Source of the DNA: SAR324 cluster bacterium
GTDB taxonomy: Bacteria; SAR324; XYD2-FULL-50-16
Assembly: GCA_028282885.1 (NCBI GenBank)
Contig: JANQGX010000001.1
Coordinates: 45,414 to 109,413 of the forward strand
Reading direction: 5' to 3'
Length of the DNA stretch: 64,000 nt
The translations under genes were made by a program, and so were the position numbers. The notes beneath the pieces were generated by a model. It worked only from the letters and a program-made list of their open reading frames with translations, did no database searches and was not told the origin of the DNA. Shown piece after piece: positions 45,444 to 54,078 of the stretch. Numbering within the stretch: the stretch's first letter is position 1; each line of letters starts with the position of its first letter.

Positions 45444-46367
45444 TTAGCCGGAGTGAACCAAATGATAATTTTGCCTGATATTCTGTCCGATTCGTACGAT
45501 GCAGTTAGTGGCAGTGGAATCGGGATACTGGACAATAACCGGACGTCTTTGCCGTATTGACTGGATCACATAGTTGTCATGTTCAACAAAACCGACGTAA
45601 CCCAAGCCAACTCCAAAATATTTTTTACTGGCAGCCCCCATTGAAAAACCCATTCTGACGTCGGTTGGCGTTCTAACCTGATTGAGGATCAATTTCGGAT
45701 TGAAGTTGGAGATTTCAAACTTCAGCGTTTCACCGGCCTGGAGGTTGATTTCACTGATTTCTGATACCAGCTCTGCCGGCGTTCGGGGAGATTCTTCGTT
45801 TTTGCTCTCGGTGATCCTCTCAAGAAAGCTACGTACCTCCTGATGTTTAATGACGCTTTTTAGCTTTCTGTAAAATGCGGATTTTATGAAGCGATATGTG
45901 TTCTCAACAGATGTCGGTTCCGGGGTGGCAACCAGAATACCCACATCGGCCACCAGGAATACATCCAGGGTGTATGAGCTGGTGCCGGCCCCAAGATCGA
46001 CGATAACATAGTCAACATCCAGGGTTTTGATTGCCTTGATCAGTTTGTTCTGCTGGATTACATTCAGATTGGCCATTCCCAATACGTCATGGGCCCCACT
46101 TGCCAGTTTTAGATTGGAAATTCCTGTAGGCAATAGGATATCGTCCAATCGAAGCTGATTGCTTTTAATAAAATCAGAGACACTGATGATGGAAGTGCTG
46201 ATCCCAAAAAAGGTATGTATATTCGGACCACCGAAGTCGGCATCGATCAGTACGACGCTGTTTCCCCTCTGAGCCAGATCAATGCTGAGATTACTGCACA
46301 AAAAGCTTTTACCGACACCACCTTTACCGCCAGCAATGGCCCAAATTCCTTTTCTTGCCATATTCAA
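45444..46367 (-). CDS. MinD/FlhG-family ATPase
   Basis: This 307-residue protein has the deviant Walker A AGGKGGVGKSFLCSNLS (about 12-28), switch I VLIDADFGGPN, and YVIVDLGAGTS (about 121-131) for Walker B. It resembles the MinD/ParA-like ATPases annotated in deltaproteobacterial genomes, related to FlhG, which count or place flagella and other complexes. No flagellar gene is in the window, and no C-terminal amphipathic membrane-targeting helix is obvious. The second in-frame start, ATG 46361, is equally possible. Confidence 0.85.
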   Translation of the reverse strand: MNMARKGIWAIAGGKGGVGKSFLCSNLSIDLAQRGNSVVLIDADFGGPNIHTFFGISTSIISVSDFIKSNQLRLDDILLPTGISNLKLASGAHDVLGMANLNVIQQNKLIKAIKTLDVDYVIVDLGAGTSSYTLDVFLVADVGILVATPEPTSVENTYRFIKSAFYRKLKSVIKHQEVRSFLERITESKNEESPRTPAELVSEISEINLQAGETLKFEISNFNPKLILNQVRTPTDVRMGFSMGAASKKYFGVGLGYVGFVEHDNYVIQSIRQRRPVIVQYPDSTATNCIVRIGQNIRQNYHLVHSG

Positions 46368-46858
46368 TATGTATTGCCAAAAAACCCGAATCCCTTCGAT
46401 TATCCCGTCCCTGGGAATTCAGGAAAAAGTTATTAGATTAATTTCCTGTTACCGACACGGTTTTCGGAATTGCAATAAAAGCTCCAAAAACCATATCCGA
46501 CTAAAAATAACTAAATTAATTTATAGAATCGTAACAATCGAATTGTTCGAAAAGTTGAGAGACCTAGGCAGAACCACTCGGGCAGATGAATCAAAGAAAA
46601 CATCCGGGCGGGCAGGAAAGGAAGAATAAGGCTTAGCTGACGCTCACGTTGAAATAATGCAATCGGTTAGCTGTTTGTAGATATCCGGGATTAAATCTCA
46701 TTGAGATTATTAATCCTCATATCAGAAAATTGTAACCACCGCACTCTCCAGATATAGATAAACGAATAGTATGAGAGCAACTTTTACCGGTTAAAGACGC
46801 AGAAATACCGTTTAACGTGATATAGAACTGGGAAGTATTAAGAGATGATACAGGAGAG
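46368..46858. other. Intergenic region with a short palindrome
   Basis: This gap of about 490 bp lies upstream of the MinD-like gene and downstream of tRNA-Leu. A perfect inverted repeat AATCTCA-T-TGAGATT lies at 46694-46708 and could be an operator or a weak terminator stem. No gene is evident. Confidence 0.35.
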
Positions 46859-46945
46859 TGGTACCAAGGAGGAGAGTCGAACTCCCAAGAGCCAAAGCTC
46901 ACACGGACCTGAACCGTGCGCGTCTACCAGTTCCGCCACCTTGGT
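46859..46945 (-). tRNA. tRNA-Leu(CAG)
   Basis: Reading the minus strand, ACCAAGG (46945-46939) pairs with CCTTGGT (46869-46863) as the acceptor stem, followed by discriminator A and an encoded CCA (46861-46859). The D-arm contains GCGGAACTGGTAGACGC, a class II tRNA-Leu signature. The anticodon arm is CACGG-TTCAGGT-CCGTG with anticodon CAG. A long variable arm (GAGCTTTGGCTCTT) and the TTCGA T-loop complete the cloverleaf. Confidence 0.95.
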
Positions 46946-47090
46946 ACGTCATTAGATCAATCTATTTTGAGACAGATGAAATGTCAAGGGTTAAATAAAT
47001 CGAGTTGTTTCTGAATACTCGATAACTTTCTGTTATAAATGTCTTTTAAATCAAATCTATCCGTTTCATTCACCTCTCCTCAGGCGACAT

Positions 47091-49442
47091 TCAGAAAGAG
47101 TTATCCAACAAGGTGGAAGGCAGCAACGAGGAGGAAACCGATTGATTCATAATCCAGAGCTGATGTGCCGCCCTGGAAGCAGCAATATGCAGCAGGTATC
47201 GTGAATAGGAATCATCTCTGTAATTCACGGTATCCACATCCAGCAGTATCACATAATCAAACTCCAATCCTTTTACCTGTCGCACGTCTGTCACATCAAC
47301 CCCCGGCACAAAAGGAAAATTCTGGTCATCAATCAGACGGAGATCTTTAATATCAAAAGGTTTTAATAACTCATAAAGCGCCTTTGCCTCGGCTGGTGTG
47401 GAACAGATCAAAGCAACACTCGCTACGGGTTCATACAGCATCAGTTCAAGCAAGTTCCGACTCAACGTCTGGATTAGCTCACCCTGGTTGGCAAATTGGA
47501 ACAATTGCACGGGGGGACCATGGCGGGTGGCAATAAACTCCTTCTCCTTCTTAAGATCGCCCAGAACTTCAAATGCAAATTCCATGATTTCAAAAGTGGA
47601 ACGATAGCCGACTTGTAATGCGGACACTTTCTGCCCTTTGATCCCAAGTGTTTCAAAAGTCTGTTCCCAGGTCTTGAATCCACTTTCCTTAATCATCTTC
47701 TGGTTGGGATCTCCGGCAAAGGTAAGACTCAAAGGTTCATTCGCCACTCCCACCATCACGGCCAATTCGATAGGACTGAAATCCTGAACCTCGTCAATCA
47801 TAATGTGACCAAACCCAAGTCGCTTTCCGCCACCCCTTGTGATCGTCTTGAAAAGTCGCTGGTACAAATAAACCAGAATGGCGTCGTCTTCATAATCCAA
47901 TACCCCACCTGATGGTTCTCCGGGATCCGCTCCTTCACCTGACATAATCTGTACCAGGTCCTTCTTCGAGCTCTTGCTCTTGTCTGCCAACTCGGCATAT
48001 TGATTTTTCATCCACTTGAGAACCTGGTCCAATTGCCCGGAGGAAAAATCCTCCGTCTCTGTCAGAAATCCGTTTTTCAAACTTGCGAAATCGGAAAAAA
48101 ACTCCTCCCAATAATCCAGAACGGTATCCAATCTCTCTTTATCCGAGTCTATATAATCATCCACCAGATGTTGAAGTTGGCTCAAGGTACCGGGATCAAA
48201 CTCAGCCTTGTGATCGGCTATTTTGCGTTTTCCTTCCAACCATTCATGAATTGTGTATACCCTGGTGATGAGGGGCAGCGCCTCCATCTCCGAGTTAAGA
48301 CCACGATATTGCTGATCCTTCAAAATGGATGAAAGCCGGTTGTTGAAATCAGCATTCTTCACCCCGATAAACTCGTTGACCAGTTTTAACAATACAGGAT
48401 GTTTCTTGAATCGAATGACAATGGCCGGGGTCTCCTCAGAGTAAGCCCTTGGAAATTTCCCCGAATAGAGCCTGCGCCTGATTTTGGAAATCCAGCGTTC
48501 ATAATACTCAATGGTAACACCTTCAATTCCCAATGATGGCAGCACCATCGAAACGTAATTGGACAGGGCCTTGTTAAAAACGATAATGAGGATCTTCTCA
48601 GCGGAAAACCGACGTTTATCCTGAAAATGTAACCACGCTATCCTGTGCAGGGCCACTGTTGTTTTACCCGATCCGGCAAGTCCCTGGACTGCCACCACGC
48701 TGGTTTCAGGCTGGGTAATCAGCTCAAACTGGCTGGAATCGATCAGCCCGGTGATCTCCGGTAATAACTTGCTTTGTCGCATTTCACCACTGGCGTTGAT
48801 ACCCAGTTTCGGACTAAGGGAAATCGTGTTTTGAGGCCTGGTTGCAGAACCAGCACCTCCTCTGAGCAGTACACGACTTGAATCGGCTTTCTCCCAGGTT
48901 AGATTCCTGGTCTTCCTCAGCACCGAATCGCCCGATTGGATCTCCTTCAACTGGCCGTCCATGATTCTGATGATGCGTTTAAACAACATCTCACCTTCAA
49001 AAAGCCTTCCCTCGATCTCCTCTTCATATTCATCTCCCTCATCATAAAGAAAATAGATACGTCCGATGGGCGAGGTTTTCCAGTCGATAATCTGAATGAC
49101 ACCGTCACTGGTTCTGAAAACTTGTGTACCCAGGTACAAATCCCTGATCCCAGCCCGATCCCGCAGACGCATATGACCGAAATAGGGGCTCATCAAATCG
49201 AGTTGTCCGTGATTAAGGCTGTCAATCTGCTTGAGAATGGTATCCAATCGATTCAGTTGGGCGCTGATCTGGGGCAAATCATCGGCGTTAACTTCCGGAA
49301 TCGCTTCATTCAAATCGGTGATTTCCTGGAGTATCTCATCTCGAAATCCACCTTCAAACTCGTCAATGTAATTCAGCTGAAGAAGTCTTAAATTCGCCTC
49401 TTCTTCTTTGATGATGGTCTGCTCGTTATGGGAAAGGGTCAT
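47091..49442 (-). CDS. UvrD/Rep-like SF1 helicase, HelD-type
   Basis: This 783-residue protein has an N-terminal coiled-coil and a HelD-like opening: YFGHMRLRDRAGIRDLYLGT, then IIDWKTSPIGRIYFLYD. The SF1A helicase core carries Walker A GLAGSGKTTVALHRIAW (about 257-273), Walker B HIMIDEVQDFSPIEL, and the late motifs VKGLEFDYVILLDVD and HIAASRAAHQLWIM. HelD-type proteins bind RNA polymerase and help release it from DNA, rather than unwinding duplexes for repair. It is the gene immediately upstream of tRNA-Leu, with no obvious operon partner. Confidence 0.85.
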   Translation of the reverse strand: MTLSHNEQTIIKEEEANLRLLQLNYIDEFEGGFRDEILQEITDLNEAIPEVNADDLPQISAQLNRLDTILKQIDSLNHGQLDLMSPYFGHMRLRDRAGIRDLYLGTQVFRTSDGVIQIIDWKTSPIGRIYFLYDEGDEYEEEIEGRLFEGEMLFKRIIRIMDGQLKEIQSGDSVLRKTRNLTWEKADSSRVLLRGGAGSATRPQNTISLSPKLGINASGEMRQSKLLPEITGLIDSSQFELITQPETSVVAVQGLAGSGKTTVALHRIAWLHFQDKRRFSAEKILIIVFNKALSNYVSMVLPSLGIEGVTIEYYERWISKIRRRLYSGKFPRAYSEETPAIVIRFKKHPVLLKLVNEFIGVKNADFNNRLSSILKDQQYRGLNSEMEALPLITRVYTIHEWLEGKRKIADHKAEFDPGTLSQLQHLVDDYIDSDKERLDTVLDYWEEFFSDFASLKNGFLTETEDFSSGQLDQVLKWMKNQYAELADKSKSSKKDLVQIMSGEGADPGEPSGGVLDYEDDAILVYLYQRLFKTITRGGGKRLGFGHIMIDEVQDFSPIELAVMVGVANEPLSLTFAGDPNQKMIKESGFKTWEQTFETLGIKGQKVSALQVGYRSTFEIMEFAFEVLGDLKKEKEFIATRHGPPVQLFQFANQGELIQTLSRNLLELMLYEPVASVALICSTPAEAKALYELLKPFDIKDLRLIDDQNFPFVPGVDVTDVRQVKGLEFDYVILLDVDTVNYRDDSYSRYLLHIAASRAAHQLWIMNQSVSSSLLPSTLLDNSF

Positions 49443-49639
49443 ATTTTATATTTGAAACTCTGGTTAACTCTGAAGACTATAATTCTTCTTATTTCCAGGA
49501 GCAAAAACTGCCGCGTGTCAACATCTGTAAGCCAAATCCTGCGTAAAGAAAATCAACAAGGTGAATAACTCATTTGATATCAATACCTGATGATCAAGCG
49601 GTGTGTATCACGTGCCCGCATATTGATAGATGCTGACGA

Positions 49640-50482
49640 TCAGAAGCGCCCCGGATGCCTGTCCGATGCGGGGATAAACCAGATACCATGTTTTTGTCTT
49701 AGTCGCATCAAGGTATCGGACCTTAATGCATCATTCGTTTTATGTGCTCCATTAATCGCCGCATATATATTCCCCCCATAAAATCCCAGGGTCAAAAAAC
49801 CGAAGACGAATCCGGCCTCTTCATGTTCCTGTCCAATAGCTTCCACGGTAGCCAGATAAAACAATCCGGTGATAAAGAAAGCGTAGATCCCCTCCAGATA
49901 TCTCCCTGTATAAAAGCTTCCTGCTCCTGGTAAAACAGCAGATAAGCTGCCAGCCAATACCGGGGATTTGTCCTCTGCAAAATCGGTTAATTGCCACTCC
50001 CGGCTGAAATCGCCAATAATCTCTCTCTCGTGTACTTTTGAATCAAGCTCAGCAAAATGTTCCATGGCTTCTTCAACATTGTGTTCCCTAAAACTGAAGA
50101 TCGCAGTCTGATCCAGATCCAACAGAGATATTCCCAACAGGATCTTTATCTTAGCATAGCTCTCATGATCAGTCTCCATTTCACTAAGCTCATTCTTCCA
50201 GAATCGAATCGCCTCATCCAGTTGACCGCCAGCCATATAAGATCTGCCAATCTGTAACCGGGCTTCTTTCTGCTTGGGACTCTCAGGAAAGAAATAAAGA
50301 AAGCGATGATATTCCGTGACTGCCCTGTAATACTCTCCCTCTCGATATAATTGAGTGGCATATTCATACACTTGTTTGTCATCCAGCACTAAGGTTTCTG
50401 CTGACAAACCGGTGCTTCCTTTGGAGATCGAAAAGATGATGATTGGTATGATTAATGCGGATATTTTGATTAGCTTCATCAT
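49640..50482 (-). CDS. TPR-containing membrane protein
   Basis: This protein is about 280 residues long. An N-terminal signal or anchor helix (MKLIKISALIIPIIIFS) is followed by tetratricopeptide-like repeats, e.g. YATQLYREGEYYRAVTEYHR and ARLQIGRSYMAGGQLDEAIR. C-terminal hydrophobic segments include LAGSLSAVLPGAGSFYTGRY and ALLFYLATVEAIG-like helices near residues 200-265. The GAGSFYTGRY motif is like that of the DUF5683/YidC-type tail of small outer-membrane-associated proteins. It is the last host-type gene before the integrase. The start at 50482 or 50479 follows GGAAGG directly. Its natural promoter may have been replaced by element DNA. Confidence 0.7.
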   Translation of the reverse strand: MMKLIKISALIIPIIIFSISKGSTGLSAETLVLDDKQVYEYATQLYREGEYYRAVTEYHRFLYFFPESPKQKEARLQIGRSYMAGGQLDEAIRFWKNELSEMETDHESYAKIKILLGISLLDLDQTAIFSFREHNVEEAMEHFAELDSKVHEREIIGDFSREWQLTDFAEDKSPVLAGSLSAVLPGAGSFYTGRYLEGIYAFFITGLFYLATVEAIGQEHEEAGFVFGFLTLGFYGGNIYAAINGAHKTNDALRSDTLMRLRQKHGIWFIPASDRHPGRF

Positions 50483-50624
50483 CCTTCCGCCATTAAACAG
50501 GAGAAAATCTGATAGGATAGCTAGTTTCATCCGGGATTTCAGAATCCCTAAGAAGGGAATATCAGGCAGGTTTCCGTGTGGTGCGTGCGCATGAAACCCA
50601 ACAATAGCATACGTCAAAGGGCAA

Positions 50625-51722
50625 TTAGGTTCCAAACAGTTCCACCCTATCGCGTAGCGAAATTACATTATCAACATCGGTTGGCATGGTAAAATTCAAC
50701 TTATCAGTTACACCCTTCACATCCACACCTGCCAACCTTAAATATCTTTGCGTTGTTTTCAGCTCCGTATGACCTACGACTGCTTGCACTTCAGCTATTG
50801 AAGCCCCGTTTTGAAATAACTGCGTAATGAATGTCGCTCTTAGATCATGAAACCGAATCGGGGTGATTCCAATACCTGAACAGAATTCTTTTAAAACTCT
50901 TGCCTGGGATCCTCTTGTCCATTGATGAGGATGAGGCAACAATTGCTCTCCTGTAGAAGAGTCCGTCAACAGGCTAATGAGCAGTGGTTTTAAATCCTTG
51001 GCAATCGGAACTATTCTCCAGTGCCCTGTTTTTGTTGACTTTGTCCCCGTCTTACTAGTCCATGATTTGTTGATCATGATGTTGCCGGATTCAAGGTCGA
51101 TATCCTTCTTAACCAGGGCGTAACCTTCTCCGGATCGGATACCCGTCATAAGATGGACCGCCCATATCTTATGCCATATAGGCTGAAGCTCCTTGCTTCT
51201 CTTCAGAAGATAGTTTGCTTCATCCCGAGTCAGCACCTTGCACTCTGAATCAACCTTCGCCTTGGGAATCCTTACAACATCGCACGGATTCCGCTGCAAT
51301 CCCGCTTTGCATGCGTGATCAAATATTCTACTCAAACAAGACTTGAGCTTGACCAATGACGAATAAACCAGATCATCTTTGGCATTTTCCAGAATATTTG
51401 AAATGTCGTTTGGTGCTACTGCCTCCAGTTTAACCCCGGCGATTGGGACTGACCACTTGATGACACGCTTAGTAAAACTATCCCAATCACTGAAATTGCT
51501 TTCGTAATATGGAAAGAACCGTGTATCGCAAAACTGCGAGAAAGTCTGACCAGCATATTCAAAGCCGTTTTTTATTTCGTGCAATTCCACAATAAGCTCG
51601 GATTCTACCCGTTTTGCTGCCGTATAACTTGTGATTCCGGATCTTGATCTTTTAATCTTTTTACCGAACTTATCCCTGGTTGAATAAGTCACGGTATATG
51701 TATCGCCATTTTTCTTGATCAT
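50625..51722 (-). CDS. Tyrosine recombinase (phage integrase)
   Basis: This 365-residue protein has an N-terminal arm-binding and core-binding region (about 1-170) and a C-terminal catalytic domain. The catalytic residues are the first Arg in TGIRSGEGYAL, the HxxR in HDLRATFITQLFQNGAS, the late His in VVGHTELKTTQRY and the nucleophilic Tyr in that same segment. It integrates and excises the element at its attachment site. The start overlaps the stop of the excisionase-like gene (ATGA). The integrase lies at the extreme left of the element, as expected for the attachment-site end. Confidence 0.94.
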   Translation of the reverse strand: MIKKNGDTYTVTYSTRDKFGKKIKRSRSGITSYTAAKRVESELIVELHEIKNGFEYAGQTFSQFCDTRFFPYYESNFSDWDSFTKRVIKWSVPIAGVKLEAVAPNDISNILENAKDDLVYSSLVKLKSCLSRIFDHACKAGLQRNPCDVVRIPKAKVDSECKVLTRDEANYLLKRSKELQPIWHKIWAVHLMTGIRSGEGYALVKKDIDLESGNIMINKSWTSKTGTKSTKTGHWRIVPIAKDLKPLLISLLTDSSTGEQLLPHPHQWTRGSQARVLKEFCSGIGITPIRFHDLRATFITQLFQNGASIAEVQAVVGHTELKTTQRYLRLAGVDVKGVTDKLNFTMPTDVDNVISLRDRVELFGT

Positions 51723-51973
51723 TTACCCTCTTGAATTAAAAGAGCGTCCAGGTCTTCTCGGCGATATCGGTTGAATTTACCAAGTTTATAGGGCTTAATC
51801 AAGCCGGAACACGACTTCTTATACAGATATGAAACATTAGGCTTGCCGTTTTTATCAAATAAACGCAGGTATACGGCAGCCTCTTCTACCGTAAACCATG
51901 TAGGCAAATCGTTTTGATTATTGGCCGAATTTTCAACTACATTTTCCATTTTGTATTTTGTATTTATCCGCAA
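51719..51973 (-). CDS. Excisionase-like MerR/AlpA-type HTH protein
   Basis: This 84-residue protein has a C-terminal DNA-binding domain TWFTVEEAAVYLR (about 26-38) with a MerR/AlpA-type winged helix, ending in KLGKFNRYRREDLDALL. Such proteins act as recombination directionality factors (Xis) beside an integrase. It overlaps the integrase start by four bases. A start at 51952 (MENVVENSANNQN) is also possible. Confidence 0.75.
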   Translation of the reverse strand: MRINTKYKMENVVENSANNQNDLPTWFTVEEAAVYLRLFDKNGKPNVSYLYKKSCSGLIKPYKLGKFNRYRREDLDALLIQEGK

Positions 51974-52122
51974 TTCATGGTTATCAGGTCAACGAGGGCG
52001 TTCAACAGGCAAGGGTCGCCATATGTGAGAATGAGGTATGCGGTAACACATATCAGCCATGCCCTTACTGTTGACAAATCATCCATGATAGTTCGTTAAT
52101 TCAGTGATTTAAATATTTTTCT

Positions 52123-52644
52123 TCAGAATATTTTATCTATCTTTGATGCTGCCTTTTCTTCGATGTTAATATACTTCCCTTCAAGCCCTGACGTTCGCAG
52201 TGATCGCACATTGCCCCCCCCATATGCAATCAAACAAGAAGGGGCTCCACCGCTGAACTTTGCTTTCTGCCCGTTTGAGTGGTGGAAAAACAATCTTCCT
52301 TTTAAAAAAAGGATCTCATCTGCCTTGCTCCATACATAATCAAAAAACATTCTAGTCTCAGTTCTGGCAAAAATGAGAGCGATCCCGTTGCCGTGATTCA
52401 CCAGCCTATCTAGCCAAATCCCAGTCTGTTTTCCGTATGGAGGATTCAACCAGACCCGTCCAAACCATTCTTTTGATAATCCATCGTCTTCAATGGTAAA
52501 ATGGTGTTTTGCTGTGTCCCACGGTCTACTCACAGGAGCACAGGGATCCAGATCAAAACACCCAAGAGCCTTGATAATCTCAGGAGGCGTGAGCCATTCA
52601 TCCTTAATAGCCTTTGCACTTTGATGGGATCCCATTCCGCTCAT
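52123..52644 (-). CDS. Phage-type DNA N6-adenine methyltransferase (Dam family)
   Basis: This 173-residue protein belongs to the phage Dam family (PF05869-like): LDPCAPVSRPWDT (about 32-44), catalytic motif IV as WLNPPYG (about 69-75), and LALIFARTETRMFFDYVW-type segment next. It lacks the classical N-terminal FxGxG motif because motif IV precedes motif I in this family. It should methylate an adenine in a short DNA site, and can protect element DNA from restriction. A G8 run lies in codons 149-152 (52214-52221), which would slip easily and alter about 25 C-terminal residues. Start overlaps the upstream stop (ATGA). Confidence 0.85.
   Translation of the reverse strand: MSGMGSHQSAKAIKDEWLTPPEIIKALGCFDLDPCAPVSRPWDTAKHHFTIEDDGLSKEWFGRVWLNPPYGKQTGIWLDRLVNHGNGIALIFARTETRMFFDYVWSKADEILFLKGRLFFHHSNGQKAKFSGGAPSCLIAYGGGNVRSLRTSGLEGKYINIEEKAASKIDKIF
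52214..52221. repeat. G8 homopolymer (C8 on plus strand) in the Dam-type gene
   Basis: Eight consecutive C on the plus strand, eight G on the coding strand, encode the Gly-Gly-Gly of IAYGGGNV. This is the second-longest G/C run I see in the window; the longest (nine) is in the C5-methyltransferase. Slippage here would shift the last part of the reading frame. Confidence 0.9.
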
Positions 52645-52958
52645 GCTGCCTCGTTTTCTCGTCCTGAATATTTCTCATAGACACTAAGAAAATAGTCGAT
52701 TTCGTCTTTCTTCAGTAGTGCGATACTTGCCAGTGAATATGCTGTCTTGAAGTGGCGTGACTGCTCACAGAGTCGAATTGATTCCTTGAATAGCTTCGTT
52801 CTTTCCGGACAATAATGATGAGTCAGAATTAATGCAGCTTTTATCGTTTGCTCCCTCTTTAAACTGGTATCTTCTTGGGCCTCCGCTGCTTTAAAAAGGA
52901 TTTCAGCCTGTGCTTTGAGTTTTAGGAGTTGTTTTGCTTTCAGTTGTTTTTGATTCAT
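52641..52958 (-). CDS. Small element protein of unknown function
   Basis: This 105-residue, probably all-helical protein is rich in Lys, Leu and Glu (QLKAKQLLKLKAQAEILFKA, then TIKAALILTHHY). It may be a regulatory or structural accessory of the clamp and methyltransferase genes. It starts four bases after the clamp stop and its end overlaps the Dam-type gene (ATGA). I recognise no family. Confidence 0.6.
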   Translation of the reverse strand: MNQKQLKAKQLLKLKAQAEILFKAAEAQEDTSLKREQTIKAALILTHHYCPERTKLFKESIRLCEQSRHFKTAYSLASIALLKKDEIDYFLSVYEKYSGRENEAA

Positions 52959-52962
52959 TGCA

Positions 52963-54069
52963 TTACCATTTTATTCGGACGGGCATAACTACACTTTTGA
53001 AAGCTGGGATTTTGGGATCCAGCAAATAGATTGGTGCTTCTGGATGAGCTACGCTTAACGTGACTTCTTTAGAGCCGAGTCTCAAAAGGGCTTCATCAAA
53101 GAAGTTGATATTGACGCCTATCGCCATGTCTTCGCCTGTATATTTGCAGGGAAGCTCTGTTTCGGCTGCGATGGTATAAGCGTCGGGCTGGTTAGATACG
53201 CTTAGGTTCCCGTTCAGGCGGAGCTTGCTGACTGCCCTTTTATCGTTGTCGGTTGAACGCTTCATAAGCGCAAAGGCTTTGCGGATCTTCGCTATGTCGA
53301 ACCTCAAATGATGAGGGTGTTCCGCATGAACGAGCCTATTTAAATTGGGGTATTCTGCCTCAATCAGTTTTGCGTGAAAATAGGTCGTTCCGTCTGTGAT
53401 TGCCAGAAAATTATCATCATAGGCAAATTTCAGAGCCCTCGATTTGTCGAAGATTTTTGAGATCTTTTTCAGACTCGTTTTTGGGAGAATAATACTCCCC
53501 TCTGCCTTGTTTGTGGTATCTACCTGGAATTCTGTTATCCGAAAGGAATCTGCCCCGGTGAAGACCAACCGAGCACTATCAGGATCTTTTTTGATGTTCA
53601 AGCCCATGAGGTTCTTCCTGGAATCATTTTCTCCGATAGCGAAGTAACACTTGTCGTAGACTTCCCGGAATTCTGCCTTGGTGAGAGTGAATCGATAAGG
53701 AAGCTTTTTCGTTTTCGGAGGATCGATCCCTTTCGGTGACGGAAGGTGGATTTGGGTTCTGGCAACCTCAGACTCAATCTGTATCCTGCTTTTGCTTGAC
53801 CTGGAGATGGACAATTCTTTCCCGGTAAAAGCCATGAGGACTTGGGAAAGATCGACAATGTTCATAAACACGGAACCAGACTTTTCAATATCTGCTTTTA
53901 TTCTAGTTCTGAATGTTTCGAGGTGGTTTGTAGTTGAAATGATCAGATTTCCCTTTGTGGCTTGCAAATATAGCCAGCGGATAGACAGGGCTCCTTTTTC
54001 TCCTTTCTGGGTTATATCAGCCGATTTGACAGCTCTATTAAATTCTGTGCGTTTGATTCTGAATTTCAT
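52963..54069 (-). CDS. Beta-clamp homologue (DnaN-like) carried by the element
   Basis: This 368-residue protein has three DnaN-like domains: an opening of MKFRIKRTEFNRAVKSADI type, LPKTSLKKISKIF-type middle segments, and the C-terminal signature SVVMPVRIKW, which mirrors the YLVMPMRL end of bacterial beta clamps. It should form a ring around DNA and hold a polymerase or other factors. AGGAGAAG precedes the ATG, and the gene begins nine bases after the frame-B stop of the methyltransferase locus. A phage-encoded clamp suggests the element directs its own replisome with the DnaB helicase at the right edge. Confidence 0.82.
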   Translation of the reverse strand: MKFRIKRTEFNRAVKSADITQKGEKGALSIRWLYLQATKGNLIISTTNHLETFRTRIKADIEKSGSVFMNIVDLSQVLMAFTGKELSISRSSKSRIQIESEVARTQIHLPSPKGIDPPKTKKLPYRFTLTKAEFREVYDKCYFAIGENDSRKNLMGLNIKKDPDSARLVFTGADSFRITEFQVDTTNKAEGSIILPKTSLKKISKIFDKSRALKFAYDDNFLAITDGTTYFHAKLIEAEYPNLNRLVHAEHPHHLRFDIAKIRKAFALMKRSTDNDKRAVSKLRLNGNLSVSNQPDAYTIAAETELPCKYTGEDMAIGVNINFFDEALLRLGSKEVTLSVAHPEAPIYLLDPKIPAFKSVVMPVRIKW

Positions 54070-54078
54070 TGGCTTCTC

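Noticed and set aside
45232..45447. 71-codon plus-strand frame between def and the MinD-like gene
   Set aside because: No ribosome-binding site, no recognisable sequence, and it overlaps the MinD-like stop. Not supported as a gene.
46859..50640. tRNA-Leu as the attachment site of the element
   Set aside because: The tRNA is 3.7 kb from the integrase, with host-type genes in between, and I see no partial tRNA copy near 50.6 kb.
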